DNA from: Trichosphaerium sp. ATCC 40318
Taxonomy: Eukaryota; Discosea; Flabellinia; Trichosidae
Direction of reading: 5' to 3'
DNA: 64,000 bases
Assembly (NCBI GenBank): GCA_038496445.1
Contig: JALMLS010000556.1
Location: forward strand, 124,001-188,000
Notes under the pieces: model-generated
What the model was told of the DNA's origin: nothing
The model's input: only the letters and a program-made list of their open reading frames with translations
The model's database searches: none
In this document: in pieces, positions 23,593-36,376 of the stretch
Layout of the letters: each line of letters begins with the position of its first letter
Numbering within the stretch: position 1 is the first letter of the stretch
Made by a program: the position numbers and the translations under genes

Positions 23593-25609
23593 AGACAAAC
23601 TAACAAACAAGACATAGAGGCGTTGTATGCGATACTAGCCATATGAATAATGATGATATAGATGAAGGGTAGCAAAAAGTGAATGAAGGCAATTGACAAT
23701 AAGAAATCAGGTATGAGGTCTGTTGTCTTAGCAAATCCGGTATTTTGGTTCATCATTACTCATAACCAAAAACCCTCACGTTTGGTGTGTGGTGTGCAAG
23801 TAAATTTTTTGCTAAAACGAACTACATTCTCGCTGGTACCAAAACAAGTCCAAAATGGGAATATCGTTTTTCTTTTTTATCGATAATCAGGCCAGTCTCC
23901 ATAGTCGTTAAAGGCACGGAGTTTATTTAAACCACCAATAAACTAACTCGCCTCAAAGGAGTCAATTTAACCAAATAAAGCTACCGTGAGCAAAGTTGTT
24001 GACGCTATCGTTATGTTTTTTTGCTTATACAACTCTGGCAAACCCACTTCAACGAAGTGGTAGGCATTACACAAAAAATTATGAAGATGTGGAACATTTC
24101 AAGCGTTTGGTTGGACTGAACAAGACTGTCAATATCGAAGGACACAATAGGCAACAACAAGACAATGGCGAGTAGCAATCAAAACATCCCCTCACCCCTA
24201 AAATCTTTTTTCTTTTTTTTTTAATTTTTCCTTCAAACACATTTGCAATCACACGAGTGTTCTTAAATGTAGAATAAATCCGCTCATGTTGCTACGCTAG
24301 AGCCACCAAAGACTGAGCGTCTTTCCTCCCAAGCGCGTCTCCCTTATATTGACAATGTTGGCAACATCTAATTGTAGAATCTGCTTTTAATGGAAGAGAT
24401 TACAACAAGTTCTACTTCACCGTACGTCTTTCAACTGCTAAGAATTCACAAGTACTAAAAAAGTGACTTCATTGAAAAATATATTTAGGCAGAGATAGTC
24501 TACACAAAAAAAAAGCGCCATTCCGTTTTCTTATCATCGTTTAGGAAAACTCGCAACTTTTTAACACGAATTTCATTATCCTTTTAATGCCACAACTTTT
24601 TATTTTTTTTGATCATCAAACAATTCATTAATTTACCAGTTAATCATCGATCGTTTCAAAAGGCTATCTGGTGCTCGAAATATGCGACACTGGTAGTTAA
24701 AAACCTCAATCAGCCCGACAGCGAGTCGCAACCATTGCACTTATTTAGCGAACTTTGTTTGCAAGCAATGCCCCGAGGACACCGAGTTACGCCTGGGCTT
24801 AAAACTACGCTACTCAGTTGGCATCAAAAACAGCCTTCATGAGGCCCATAATCAAGATGGGTTTAACAACAAAGAAAAAAAGTGTGTAGCACAATTCATT
24901 TTCACCTTACAGTTTAACGCGGTAAAATAGTAACAATCAAGCCAACATAAGTACACATCGGCGTTCAAATCGATAATTCCAAGTTGAATCTCAAATGGAA
25001 TGTTTAATAGACGGCAATCACGTGATTGAAAAGTATTATTTTAACGGTTGCAAACTTTCGGAGTTTTAATTAAACGGCTTTGGTCCATTCGCGGCATGCA
25101 ACTGAACTTCGATTCAGGTTTTTTGCGACGTTTGGACAAAACGTGCTATTGACTTACCACAAGTCAGAACCGAGCGACTACTTTAGAAAGTATTCAGAAT
25201 GCTGGAACTGTAACTAGCCCATCTAAGGCATTAACACACTTTAATCACCATAAAAGTAACCAATGCATCATAATAAAAATATTCATACCGATAAAATTCA
25301 TAGCAACCTAATCGAAAGGAAAGGTTGGACAAAGTTGTACTAATTGTACGAGTTGTTTTGAGCAGCATGGTATTGCCTAAACGCAGCCCATTTAAGAGTG
25401 TCCACGTGTTTAGGCTAAATGAGCTTATTGAGTTCGAATGCATAGAACTGTATCACGCTGAACTTGTAATCAATTATTACGCTTTAATGTACAACTTAGA
25501 CCTTTGTCAGCGCCAGAAGGAGCCTTTTACTAACAAAGGCTCTTGAAGAGTTGTGAAACAAGCCAATTAATTAAAATTTGAATAGCTTGCTCTTCTGGGC
25601 ACGCTTTCT
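23593..25609. other. Region with scattered short coding-like stretches, no firm gene
   Basis: Several plus-strand frames look partly coding but could not be joined with confidence. They are: about 23990-24176, which begins like a signal peptide (LLTLSLCFFAYTTLANP) but has no ATG; about 24270-24560, where exons reading KSAHVATLEPPKTERLSSQ and, after a GTACGT intron, AEIVYTKKKRHSVF seem separated by a one-base shift; 24621-24842 (QKAIWCSKYATLVVKNL, then HLFSELCLQAMPRGH); and 25263-25546 (SVHVFRLNELIEFECIELYH). An AATCACGTGATT palindrome lies at 25016-25027. These may be small genes, remnants, or chance open frames. Confidence 0.35.
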
Positions 25610-28600
25610 TTATTGCCTCTTTTCTATAATATCTCTTACATCACTAAGACGCATTTTATACAAACCATAACTCTCTAGATGTGTATTAATATCTTCAAGT
25701 TGAAGTGGTTTATCATCTTTAATCATATTGAAAAGTCTCATTGTATGTGCTTTAAAACGTTGAAATTTCTCCTCTGGCATTGATAAGATGATACAAGCTT
25801 CTTTGATACTAATAAAAACCGTTAGAAAATACACGAACATTTAGGTTACAACTATACATAACCACTAAGGCACTAGTGTAGTTCTGTGGAACTTAAAAAA
25901 AAAGTTAAAATCTTTTCGATTTTTTTCTTTCTGCATCTCCATGTCTGGTACTCAGCATCGAAAGTTTAGAAAAATACAATTATACAATGTTTTATCCTAT
26001 TATTAGGTTTTTCTAACTTCACGCGCAAAATCTTTGTGAGACAGCTATTTGTTGTGCGTTTACTTCCAATCAAAAAAAAATTCATAAACTGTGAAAAATA
26101 TGTACCTTTTGAAAAAATTCTCTGGATGTGTTGTAAATCCTGAGAATACGTTGAATAGTGCTCTCATGTCATAATCTAATTGAATACCAGATCCGTGCGA
26201 AAAAGTATTCTTCTCAATAACACCACGGTACAAGTTTCGATGGATACGTTTGCATACTGCCATCCAATATTTATCTACATACTTCTGATTCAGAAATCGA
26301 CTCAATGAGCCTACTGTCATCTTTAATAAATTCAATGCTTCCCAAAGAGACGAAGAAACATCTGTCGCTATTAATGACCTCTTTTTAGACCAATCATTCC
26401 TTAACAACACAAGTTAAACAAGCACATTTTTAGCAATAAATTTAACGGTTTTTTGCTTCGAGTTGAACTCTGGGTAGTATAAACAAGCCCATGCCGCTTT
26501 CAAGTAATATTCTACTAAATAGCGTACTCTTGAACATAAACTCTTGCCAAGTCTTTGAATCGTTGACAAGTATGTGAAACAAGACGATTAAGAATTGTGT
26601 TGCAATACGCTTTATATTCGCGCTTTGCTTTATCCCATATAGTACCCTTTACATTCAAAAAATCGTCATCTATTGTTACAGAAGAAGTTTTTTCTGTAGA
26701 TCCGAGCAAAAAGGTTAACATAAAAGAGGCGGACGTAAAAAAATAATTCAGTGAAACTAGAATCATCGAATAATTATTTGCTCATCTGAGTGCTTCGGTA
26801 AACGATTTTTAACATATTTCTGTTTTAAAAAATACTGTACCTTTTTTCTTGTGATAATATTGCAACTCCAAGAAAAACTACAATGTGTCAGAAAAAAATG
26901 AGAAAGTACATGTGTCAAAAAAAACCAAAAGTTGATTAAAACTACGCACAATATCTTCTCCCCACTGCTTTAATACATGTACTATATACGCCGCATTATT
27001 AACAAGAAGGCTGAGGTATTTTAAGTCATCTGCATTTGTGATACTTTGTGCTCTGTCGTTCTTTAGTGCTATAATCTATAAAATGTCAAAAAAAACCAAG
27101 CTCGGTGCGGACGAATTAAAACCAAGGAAATGTAACTACATACTTTGTGCAGGTATTCAGATAGCAATACTGCTTGAATGTGTTCTAAAAATACAAATCT
27201 GTGTTTAAGGGATGGTACATAACGATAACGCTCTAGAAATGATAATTAACAGAAATAGTCATGTAATACTACAATACCTGTAATTTCGCCTAACAGTGCC
27301 ATAAACCCATGTGCTGCCCTTGTCGGATTCAATCCACTTTCGTTTATGGTTAAGTCTTTATACTCAGGTTCCATTGCATTAGCATGAGTCATAATGGCGG
27401 TGTAGTACTGCCTTGCATCTGAAAGAAAAAAGTCAACAATACACCTTCTACAATCACATAAAATTGAGTTTAATCATCCACTGTTGCAAAGATTGCGAAG
27501 TACAACGTGTACCATTACCTCTTTTTTTATAGGTTCTTTTTTACGCGTGAACGAGAATATAAAAAATGACGCACATGTTTTTTCAAGTTTAACCCAACTC
27601 TCGAAGATATCTTGTTGTGCACTCAAAACAGAGCAAATACTAGGAGCATCACTTGGATATTCACAAGCACTACGAAGACCCTTCTCGAAAACGATCATCT
27701 CATTAATTGTATTATAAAACAAATCATCTTTTGACGCAATCAAAGCAACATCTGATTTGAACTTCTCTTTGAGGAGCTCAACGAATGCTTTTGCAAATTC
27801 GACCTAATCAATACGTCAAAATTGTTTCATAATATTGTTACCGCTATTTTTGACGATAAAATTTACCTTGGCGTTATATAATCCATCCATGTCAACGTTT
27901 GAAAGAATGCCATCAAGAAAATTGAGAAATTTTGAATTTTCTTTTATCTTCTTCAGTACATACGCAAAACAAAATTCTGGCTAATAATAACATTACTCAG
28001 AATAACTGTAATTTAGCACAGTGGAAATCAAGCCTTGATTTCGAAAAAATTATTTTGAATGCTTTTTATGTATCAAATTATGAAAAAAGTGCGTACCTTG
28101 TCAAGCCTGTTGAGTTTTTTGTTTTCACACCGAAAGAAGAATGTAAAACTTGTCTTATGTGCCTCCATTAAAATATCCATTGCCCATAACGTCGGAGTAT
28201 GATCCATTGCTGGATGAAATTCGACACTCAAGGTAGTCAAAGAAAACTGCAAAAAAAAATAGATCCCAAAAAAAAACTATTGAAGGATACGCAAATTGTA
28301 CGCTTATCAGGAAACTAAATACACTATCAAAGTGATCAAATTTGCTTACATCGTCCTCACTAATACTTTCAATATCAGGCCAACCAAGTGTCTTCAAAGC
28401 TTCCGTAAACAACCTACAAGAAATAAACAAAAAAAAAGATGCCAAAAAAAAAAGCCTATTGTTCTCAGACAAAAGAAAACCTATAGCGGCAGGCTCTGCT
28501 TTACTGTTATTTTTTATAACGTACTCTTCTGTAAGACGTCTCAAAGGCTGTCCAACTTGATTAATGCGCTGTTTTATAAGACGATTTAAATTCTCAGCGT

Positions 28601-29256
28601 GACACTTCGCTACTTTACTGCGCAAGTGTGTGAGACCAATTAGTGGCGTCAAGCACTTCGACAGTGCTTCCAGAGATTTATCTTCAGTTGCTGTTTGGAC
28701 GTTAAGATATTAAACACGTAATCAAAACGCAACGTGCCTTCATAGAGATCTAGGGCCGTTTTCACCTCTTTAGTCAACTCTTCAACACGCACTACGATGC
28801 GGATGTATTGTTTGGCTTTTTCTAGCAGTTCTACTCTGTTGAAGGTAAACAGAACGCCAAATGAGTTATTTAAGCGTACTTATGCACGAGGCCACGTAGA
28901 TTATTTACAAGCTCTGTAGAACTCTGGTGAGACGCAATTTTGGCGCTGGCAGTGCCTAAAACACATGTTACAATGAGGTGTTGGTTGTAGCCTTACTTAG
29001 TTGACTCTCTGCTTTATCCAAGCCCTCCAAGGAAGCCTTTGAAGAGCTAAGAGCTGCATCTACCTTTGCAGGCAGTGTTTTTTCGATTTCGCGCAACTGT
29101 TTTGACACATTAACCAAATACGTCACCTATACGGCGTACTTGTTGATCATATTCCGTTTGTTCTTTTTCAAGCTCTAAGCATAAATCTGGCACTTTGTTA
29201 AGACTATGAATATCAGGAACGTTGTAGTTAAGGAAATCTACTACACTTGCGGCCAT
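25610..29256 (-). CDS. RINT1: RINT1/Tip20-family vesicle-tethering subunit
   Basis: RINT1 (yeast Tip20) is a subunit of the NRZ/Dsl1 complex that tethers COPI vesicles at the ER. The start ATG is at 29256 (MAASVVDFLNYN), followed by coiled coil (LCLELEKEQTEYDQQ). The gene has many short exons. The C-terminal part is diagnostic for PF04437: YWMAVCKRIHRNLYRGVIEK, GSGIQLDYDMRALFNVF, THPENFFKR, then across an intron IKEACIILSMPEEKF and a last helix ending RDIIEKRQ at stop 25610. In animal RINT1 the matching passage reads like QLQFDMTRNLFPLF followed by IKEACI. Not every middle intron was fixed (26.4-28.7 kb). The start is divergent from a plus-strand secreted-protein gene about 260 bp away. Confidence 0.85.
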
Positions 29257-29518
29257 TAGAGCAACATCAGACGACAAACCCCGAACTTGGCTTAACAGTT
29301 TTTAGTACAATTTTTTCACTTCTGACAGCTCTATTGCAAGATAACAGAACTCACAGGTACGATTTTCGTTTGGCAAACGTAATGTAGCATTACGTTATAC
29401 GCGATGCTGCGGCGGTGTATACGCATCCAATTAAGCAAAAGCGGTTGTACCTATGCCTACCGTTTCGATGATATCGCTCAAGTTAAATTTATGCCCTTTA
29501 GAACTCAAAACAGCAACT

Positions 29519-30585
29519 ATGAAGATTTTCTTATTAGTTCTTTGCTTTGTCGCCGTTACGCACTGTATTATTCCAGATCTGGGCGGAATGGTTATGAAAG
29601 GTATCTTTGGAGAGTCTAGCAAGATAGGCGTCAAAATATGTGGCTATAACCTTGGTACGTAACATAACCGCATTCAAACGCAAAAAAAACTGTGTTTGTA
29701 ACCGATTGAGCATTTCAGTACTTTGACAAAAACGAGAATAATCCTCGCTCGTCCTTCTCATTGCTTACGTTGCTATTCTAGATGGTCTTACAGGTTTTTT
29801 AAGGATGATGTATAACCACTCTGACATAATAAGCATGCGTGGAAAGGCATGCGTCGCACAAGCTATGGTCGTGAATAGAGTAGCGAGCTTTATAAGGTAC
29901 GTATAGAACCAATATCTACCTCGTACTGGTACGAGTTTTAAATGCTAACCCGTTCGTCAGAGCCCGTATTCCTGGTTTTCTAGATAATGCATCTATTTTT
30001 ATATCTGTCGGTGTAACAGCAGGCTTTTATGTTCATGGTTCTGGAGTAGTAGCTGTTTCCGTAAGTAACAAACAAGGAGGATGTTATTTTACGCCTTCTG
30101 CAGGTATGTTTGGCTTTATTCTTTGATTCGTGTTTTTTTCTTTCTTGACGTTCTTGCGCCAAGTATGGTTTTGTTCTCCCTTACTAACCTAGTGTTTAGG
30201 TATAGGATTCACTGCAAATGCAGAAGCCCACGTAGGTATTGGCGTACTGTGTAAAGCCGAGGATTTGGACGGTAAGCAGAATCTTGACGATAAACAAATG
30301 TTTGGTCTTACTTATAAAATAATAGGAGTGTTCGTTTCTACAACACTAGAGTCATCAATGACAGCCGGTATTGGCGGTCGATACTTTATATATCCATATA
30401 CAGGTGTAGAGCTATATTTCAGTACAGGTATTGGCTTTGAAGCAAGCAGTGAGGTGGGATACACAATACCATGGAATAAATTTACTTTGACTACTCTAAA
30501 AAAACATGAAGAAGAACATAAAAGAGTAGAAGAACTTAAAGAACAATTGAGAAGAGAAGACGACGACGAAACAAATGAAGAATAA
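29519..30585 (+). CDS. Secreted orphan protein with acidic coiled tail, 259 residues
   Basis: Four exons close in phase: 29519-29654, 29782-29896, 29961-30103 and 30200-30585. A clear signal peptide (MKIFLLVLCFVAVTHC) is followed by a glycine- and valine-rich domain with alternating hydrophobic segments (FISVGVTAGFYVHGSGVVAV, GIGFTANAEAHVGIGV, AGIGGRYFIYPYTGVELYF), suggesting a beta-rich barrel or sandwich. The last 30 residues form a charged coil (HKRVEELKEQLRREDDDE). It has few cysteines and no recognised family. Expected to be secreted or surface-associated. Confidence 0.8.
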
Positions 30586-31212
30586 ACAAAAAGAACTACT
30601 ATGTACAAAAAAAAAGACTAAATAAACTACAAAATGAAACAACCAACCAAATATCACAATTAGCTAGTAAGGAATTTTTTAGAAGAAATCCATTCTCTCA
30701 CTACGAAAGACATACAGGCATGCAATACAATAAATAATTTAACTCTTGCAGCGTCAGTAATACTCCTTCCAAGGTAAATGTGCGTATAACGTAGCTTTAA
30801 AAGTCTTTAGGCTTCAATAACTCTTATTATTCAAATAGCATGATTTCAATAATACGCTCGATTTGTCACCTCGAAGGTGACTTGGAGCTATGATTTATAC
30901 CGTATAGGAAGCTTGATAAAGGGTGTGATACAAAGTAGGACAATACTAAAATATGAGAAATGACATGAATATCTTTGGCGTTTTCCTCCGAAAATGGTAT
31001 CATGAAATCAAAACAAATCATATCGGCGATTAAAACAACACCATGTGCCCAGGTAAAGTCGCAATGGCGATTTATGTTGTCAGACAGCTTCCAAAAGTTA
31101 AATCGAAGGTTTGGGTATGGATAATACTCATTCTCAATATAGTTCTACCAGGCACGTGATAAATACAATTTTGTAGCGATTAAAATCATTTTTGGAATTA
31201 TTTTATTTTAAA
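30586..31212. other. Intergenic region, nothing recognised
   Basis: AT-rich spacer between two plus-strand genes. I saw no open frame above about 40 codons with coding character, no tRNA, and no obvious repeat. A CACGTG hexamer occurs near 31152. Confidence 0.5.
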
Positions 31213-31392
31213 ATGTTGACTTGGATTTTTCTCCATACTCTAGGCGTTGGTACGATGGTAGCAGGGTGTATTTATAAGTGTCATCGAAAGAGTATTATTA
31301 TTGGTTTACTACAGCTACTTTTGTTCCCTTTTATCATAGGATGGGTGTGGTCTGTGGTATGGGGCGTCCTTATTGTAAAACAGCGTATGTAG
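31213..31392 (+). CDS. Small Stum/SPEC3-like two-helix membrane protein
   Basis: A 59-residue frame (ATG at 31213) has two membrane helices. Its pattern resembles the Stum/SPEC3 family: LGVGTMVAGCIYKCHRKS after helix 1, then GLLQLLLFPFIIGWVWSVVW and a short end KQRM. Known members run longer at the N-terminus, so an upstream exon may be missing; an acceptor-like CTAG lies inside the first helix. Animal Stum is linked to mechanosensation, but that role should not be carried over. The resemblance is from memory of the family pattern. Confidence 0.5.
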   Translation: MLTWIFLHTLGVGTMVAGCIYKCHRKSIIIGLLQLLLFPFIIGWVWSVVWGVLIVKQRM

Positions 31393-31620
31393 CGAAAGGG
31401 GCCAAGTAAAATCCCATTTTTAGTTTAACGCACCAGTTTAGTTCAAATCCAACCAACACATAGTTGGTTAATTAAAATCTCAAACAAATCAAAAAAATAT
31501 CGAAGTATCGTTTTCTATTTACACCAAATACCGTAGTAGGTCCCACCTATACTCTAAACTAGAGTGTGGAAATACGTTTTGTAGCGTGGTTCACGCCGTA
31601 ACGGTTTAGGTCACGTGTTA

Positions 31621-32035
31621 ATGTTGCCAGAAGGCAGTAATCTACTCGAACCACTTAGCCAGATGGAGTATTTACGCTCTGGAGGTGCGACCTTGATGCG
31701 CGTAAAGGAAGGCGCCAAGCCTGACAAACTCTTTGTTGGTATACCAATGCTTAGAACCTTAGCTGCTTGAACGAACCCAGTACCTAAAGTTCTATAGAAG
31801 GAAATCATTTGACAATCAGAACAAAAAGTTATGAAAAATATATTAATAAGAAAAAAAGCACAAGAACGTTGTAACAGTAACAAGATACGGCCTTGCGAAG
31901 TTGAAATAAACCAAACAAAAGGGTAATGTTGAACGCTTGCTCAAGACGAACACCAAAAGGTAACTCCAAAACCTTGTTGCAAAACTTGAAACACGTAGGA
32001 AATACGGTAAAAGTAGCTATTTTCCAACAATGATA
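31621..32035 (+). other. Possible short plus-strand gene (incomplete model)
   Basis: Frame 31621-31770 gives 49 residues (MLPEGSNLLEPLSQMEYLRS, then GATLMRVKEGAKPDKLFVG). It has a GTATAC donor inside, after which frames near 31800-31860 and 31880-31920 (IRPCEVEINQTKG) also look coding. The pattern of a Gly-rich turn, MRVK and KLFV loosely recalls the start of a PH domain, but I could not close the phases. Overlapping minus-strand frames are hydrophobic shadows. Confidence 0.25.
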
Positions 32036-32080
32036 ACACTTCATTAAGAGGGACGTTGTTTACGATTTATTTTAAGGTAA

Positions 32081-33817
32081 TCACATGTCTTTATGAGCGC
32101 ATACACCAGTAGATAATTGGTTTGAACAAGAGCAATCATCTGGACAAGTGGCTGGATCAACATTTTCCACTTTCTCCCAACCAACACAATGATAACAAAC
32201 AAGAACATAATAAGGATCATACATACTCTTCACTTGTAATAGTTCATTGTATATATCAGTAGATCCATAGTAGCTCTCTTGCCATGATTGTGTTGATTCG
32301 AAGTTATGTTGAGGTTCATTCCAGTAAACCCATTGATCAACGCCTGTTGGCTTCAATACAGAGTCAGCCCATTCATCAATTTTTGAAACCAATTCTGGTC
32401 TGGGAACACCATTCGATCCATCCCAACTCACATAGCAAGTCAATGCCATCAATGCGTTACGCATTGCAGGAGCAACTACAGTGTGGATCCTAGACGGATC
32501 TATGTTAGTGCTGAAACCACCAAGAATGCCGTTTCCAGAACAACCAATTGAAGCATTTGGCCATTGGCTAGGCACAAAGTCGTTCATCCATTTTGACACT
32601 ATGGTAAGTTGACCTGGTTTTTTAAAGTCTAGAGCAGTCGATACCAAGTACGCACTTGATCCTCCAACGTCACTTGTATTTTTATTTCCTTCCAAGTACG
32701 CAGTGTAAGAGTTGTAAGTTTGAATAATTTTACAAGGATAAACTTGACATCCTTGAATTTCAGCAAGCGGTTGAAGTGCGCCTGAGCATGAAATAGAGTC
32801 ACCAATACAATACGCGGCTATAAGAGCATATGCGACATCTCTATCAAAGGAGTATCCAGTGATGAAGTACGCACCAGTGAAATTTGGAGCATGAGAAAGC
32901 CAAAGTTGGAAGTCATTGGCGATTTTATCAGTGATAACAAAAGCGCCTTGGAACTCTGAAACAGGTCCTGGATCTGGGAATACATTGAATGTGAGTGCTG
33001 TTATAATTCCGTACGGGTGTCCACCAGAACCTCTTATAGCTCTGAAGAGTTGTATGTGGCTAGTGGATGACGCTGTGATAAAGGTGCCGTTTGCGAGTAC
33101 CAAATCAACTTTTGTCAATAAGTCAACGCCTAGGCCATACATTCTAGTAAGTCGACCGTGTCCACCGCCCATTGCCCAACCAGCCGGACCAACACCTGGA
33201 TCAGCTCCGCTTGCAGCAACAATTGTACTTTGACTTTCAGTGCGTAGCCAGTGATGTATCTCTCCCCAACTCTGACCTTTAGCGCACGTGAGTTCTTATA
33301 AAATCAAGAAATAAGTTGTTCTATTACCTGGACCAACCGTCAAAAGCATGTTTTCTTTGTCTAACGTTCTTTGGTTAAAGAACTTCATGTTGAGCATAAT
33401 GGCATCATCAACAGTGTTCCTAAATCATCATTAGGAGAAAGAGATTAATAAATTATTTTTGTGAGTACTAGCGCACCTTATATCTTGGTGGTGACCAGTG
33501 CTCTTCACTGATACGCGAATGACGTGCTTAGAAGCGAAATTAAGGGTAGCAGCAATGTCAATTCTAGTTGTAGGAAGCACTATAAGAAAAGGCTGTGGAG
33601 GTCCTGTACGAAGGTTCCATGTAGCAGATGCGTCTTTATAAGCGGCATCACCTCTTTGAATAACCTTGCCATCAAGCTGCGATATAAACGCCGCGATTTG
33701 AGTGGCGTTTGGCCATGCTGGATCATTTGGAAGGGAAAACCGTTTGCAGTTCGATTGAAGTACAAAAAGTAATGTCATGATGAACAACACCATCATCAGA
33801 GTAGTTGCGTTCGTCAT
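32081..33817 (-). CDS. Secreted FAD-linked oxidase, berberine-bridge-enzyme-like, 548 residues
   Basis: Three exons close in phase: 33817-33477, 33419-33328 and 33294-32081. A signal peptide (LMMVLFIMTLLFVLQSNC) precedes a PCMH-type FAD-binding domain: LPTTRIDIAATLNFASKH, SVKSTGHHQD (the His region that often bonds to FAD), then GWAMGGGHGRLTRMYGLGVD, the usual GGGHG flavin loop. The C-terminal BBE segment is present (YNELLQVKSMYDPYYVL, where the family has Y-x-x-L-x-x-x-K-x-x-x-D-P), followed by a Cys-rich tail. The Cys of bicovalent members is not evident, so FAD is probably held by one bond at most. Such enzymes oxidise sugars or secondary metabolites; the substrate is unknown. Confidence 0.88.
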
Positions 33818-35126
33818 ATTGGTTAGTTAGTTAAACTTACATTCTCACTTGTTTGGGAAAGGGTGTCACACAGTTGTCACGTGTTACAACAAAAAAAATT
33901 TATTATTGTACTTTACATCTTCTCAAACAAAAACGCAGATGTTTTCTATAGTTGCTCCTGAATTCAGGCTGTTGGACACGTGGTTTCCTTGCTAACACGT
34001 CGTCTTTTGATAATTTTCGTGTAGTATTACGTGAACCGCAACGGCTTCTCAGCAATGTCAGAGCCACAAGCATAGCGAAGTACCTTCCTAGGGCTCTGGT
34101 GAGGACTATTATGGCTTTCATAATTTGCTTCACGTCAGCTTTTAACGGTATTTTCTAATGTCAGTTGAAGGCAACTTTAGAAAAAAAAAAGGCTTGTTCG
34201 TTTCTCTTTAACAACGAACGAGATAGGTTACGAAAAGTAACACTTGACGAAGATTGTATGAGCTAACATTCTGGAACAATGTCAGGTACGAATACACAGG
34301 AGCATTAGCAAAAATGTCAAGATCTCACCAAACATTGTAATGTCTTTCTGACCTTTCATACTGAACAAATATGTTGCACGGAACGGAAACGTACCGTAAC
34401 CATAAACGTACTAGCGCTGGCGGAAAAGAAATGTACTACGGAAAAGCGGAAGGAAAGAAGGAAAGGTACAGCAAAAAAGGACAATTGAACTTGTTGTTGG
34501 AAATTTCCGTTTAAACGACCTTGGCAGTCTTGTTTACGCATTTTATAACATTGACATCTTTTTTATGAACCCGCGTTTGCAAACGACATTTTGCGCCATT
34601 AGCCTTTATCTAATTCGATGTCAGTGTTTATACTGGCGTCCATAACGATTTAAGCGTCTTATCAGCGTATTCAGGCACTAGTGTCCAGCGACGCTCGCTT
34701 CAACAGTAGTGGAGCTTCTAGTTATAGTACAGTGTTTTTTGAGTCAAATTTCTGGTTTCCGGTCTTTTCGGGCACGAGGAGATTAATTAGTTTTCTTGAT
34801 ATGAGTATTGCTTATTAGATAAATTTTAAGCCTATACATGAAGACTTAAGAGACAAACAAATTAGCGGAACCAAAATAGGGCTTTTTTGCCAAAAAATGT
34901 CGTCTTCTTTTTTCTGTACGTTTGTAATGTTAGCACAAGGCTACAATAACTCTCAAAAATGTACTTTTGGGTAAAAACATCAAATATTTGATGTCACAAG
35001 TGCGAACAATGTGTTCTCTTAACTAAAATTTATTTTTCTTAGTTTTCGGCTTTTTCTTTTTTTGTGTTGTTCTAAACGAAGAGTGCATAAGTATGGTTCA
35101 TACAATAGAGAAGATGTATGTTATAC
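33818..35126. other. Long intergenic region with two weak frames
   Basis: The minus frame 34133-33903 would encode 76 residues starting MKQIMKAIIVLTRALGRYF, basic and with a hydrophobic stretch. The plus frame 34371-34532 would encode 53 Lys/Gly-rich residues. Neither has an intron, homology or clear composition to support it. A GTCACGTGTT site lies at about 33876. No RNA gene or mobile element seen. Confidence 0.4.
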
Positions 35127-36376
35127 TTAGATTGTGGCTAAAGCAACCTCTAGCTCCTTGAACTCCTTGGCGTATTCTGATGACTCGTTTGAAAGTTTTT
35201 CGACTAGCAAAGAAGCAAACGACTCAGTTGCTTGTTTCACATTGAAACTAGCAACATCCATACGTGTTCTCATTGCTACAACTTTTTCACCCGTACGTTG
35301 ATTCTCACAGTGCTTCTCAAACTACATACTGTTAGGTTTTACAGTTCAATCAAATAGCAAAAAAGACGAAATGAACCAATCAACAAATACAAAAAAATCT
35401 GGAAACCTGGCAACAAAGGACGTACTTGTGTCTTTTTTAAGAAACAACCATACTTATATGAGCCAGGCATATCGTCCCATATAACACCAATACCCTTTAG
35501 TTTATCTAAAACCTACATGTGAAGTTATAACAATTGACATTAAAAAATGAGGGTAAAATAGTTACCTCCGATGGAGAAAGGCCATTAAGTTCTGTATGTT
35601 TAAAGTGCTTGAAACCGAGGTTATTCTTACTATTCCTCTTAACATCAGACATACGCCAAACTAAGTTTTCAGCTATTTCTGTTTCTGAGGACACGTGGAA
35701 AGCACGTGCATCAAAATATGCTTTGAAGATCTTTTCATTCAAGTTTTCGCTTTCATCAAATGCCTGAGTACTTAGATGATATGCAAAACGAACCGAACAA
35801 TAACCAGCCATTAGTGTTGTCATTTTTTGCAAACGGCCGTTGAACATAATACCCTTGACAGTGCCATCCTCCTACCAAAGATATTAAAAATAGAAAACCA
35901 TATTTTCATAGTATTTCAGTGCGAGGGTCACTGTAGTTGAAACAAAATATAGCTGTAGTTTAAAAGAAATAAAGAGCCTCAACGTGAGTATAGACTACGT
36001 GTTTTTTTAGTGGTTCTAATTTAAGATGCAATTCAAAGTCAGATTTTTGAGTTTGTTTGAAGAAAATCCAGTCATTCTCAATGTGACGTACGTTAAAACG
36101 GAGTGGGAATACTAAGGTTATTTCATCACTTTGAGTATAGCCTGTTGAAGCTTGAAACTCGTTAATTAGGTCAGCTGTTGTGTTTATCATTGCGTTTAAT
36201 ACTATTAAGCTGTTATTACATCTTTTAGGTATCTATAAGCAGTTATACGTACTCCGACGATCAAACGGTTTTTTAAAGCCTTTTGTGAATTTGGAAAATC
36301 TATGGCCGTCTAATCGCACTACGAATGCTTTTGAAGTATCCAAGCGCGATTCTAAAGCCGTCTCATACGATTTCAT
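35127..36376 (-). CDS. THG1: tRNA(His) guanylyltransferase, Thg1 family
   Basis: Thg1 adds the extra G(-1) to tRNA-His by 3'-5' polymerisation; related enzymes repair tRNA 5' ends. The ATG at 36376 begins MKSYE, then VVRLDGHRFSKFTKGF (the conserved RLDG-x-x-F with a first catalytic Asp), KPFD, MINTTADLINEF and GYTQSDEITLVF (second metal-binding Asp-Glu). Later exons carry FNGRLQKMTTLMAGYCSVRF, DARAFHV, VWRMSDVKRNSKNNLG (the family's WRQ-D-x-x-RNS) and HTELNGLSPSEVL. The last exon ends KEFKELEVALATI at stop 35127. The first intron (GTACGT, acceptor ATAG) joins in phase 1. The start lies about 1.1 kb from the next plus-strand gene. Confidence 0.9.
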
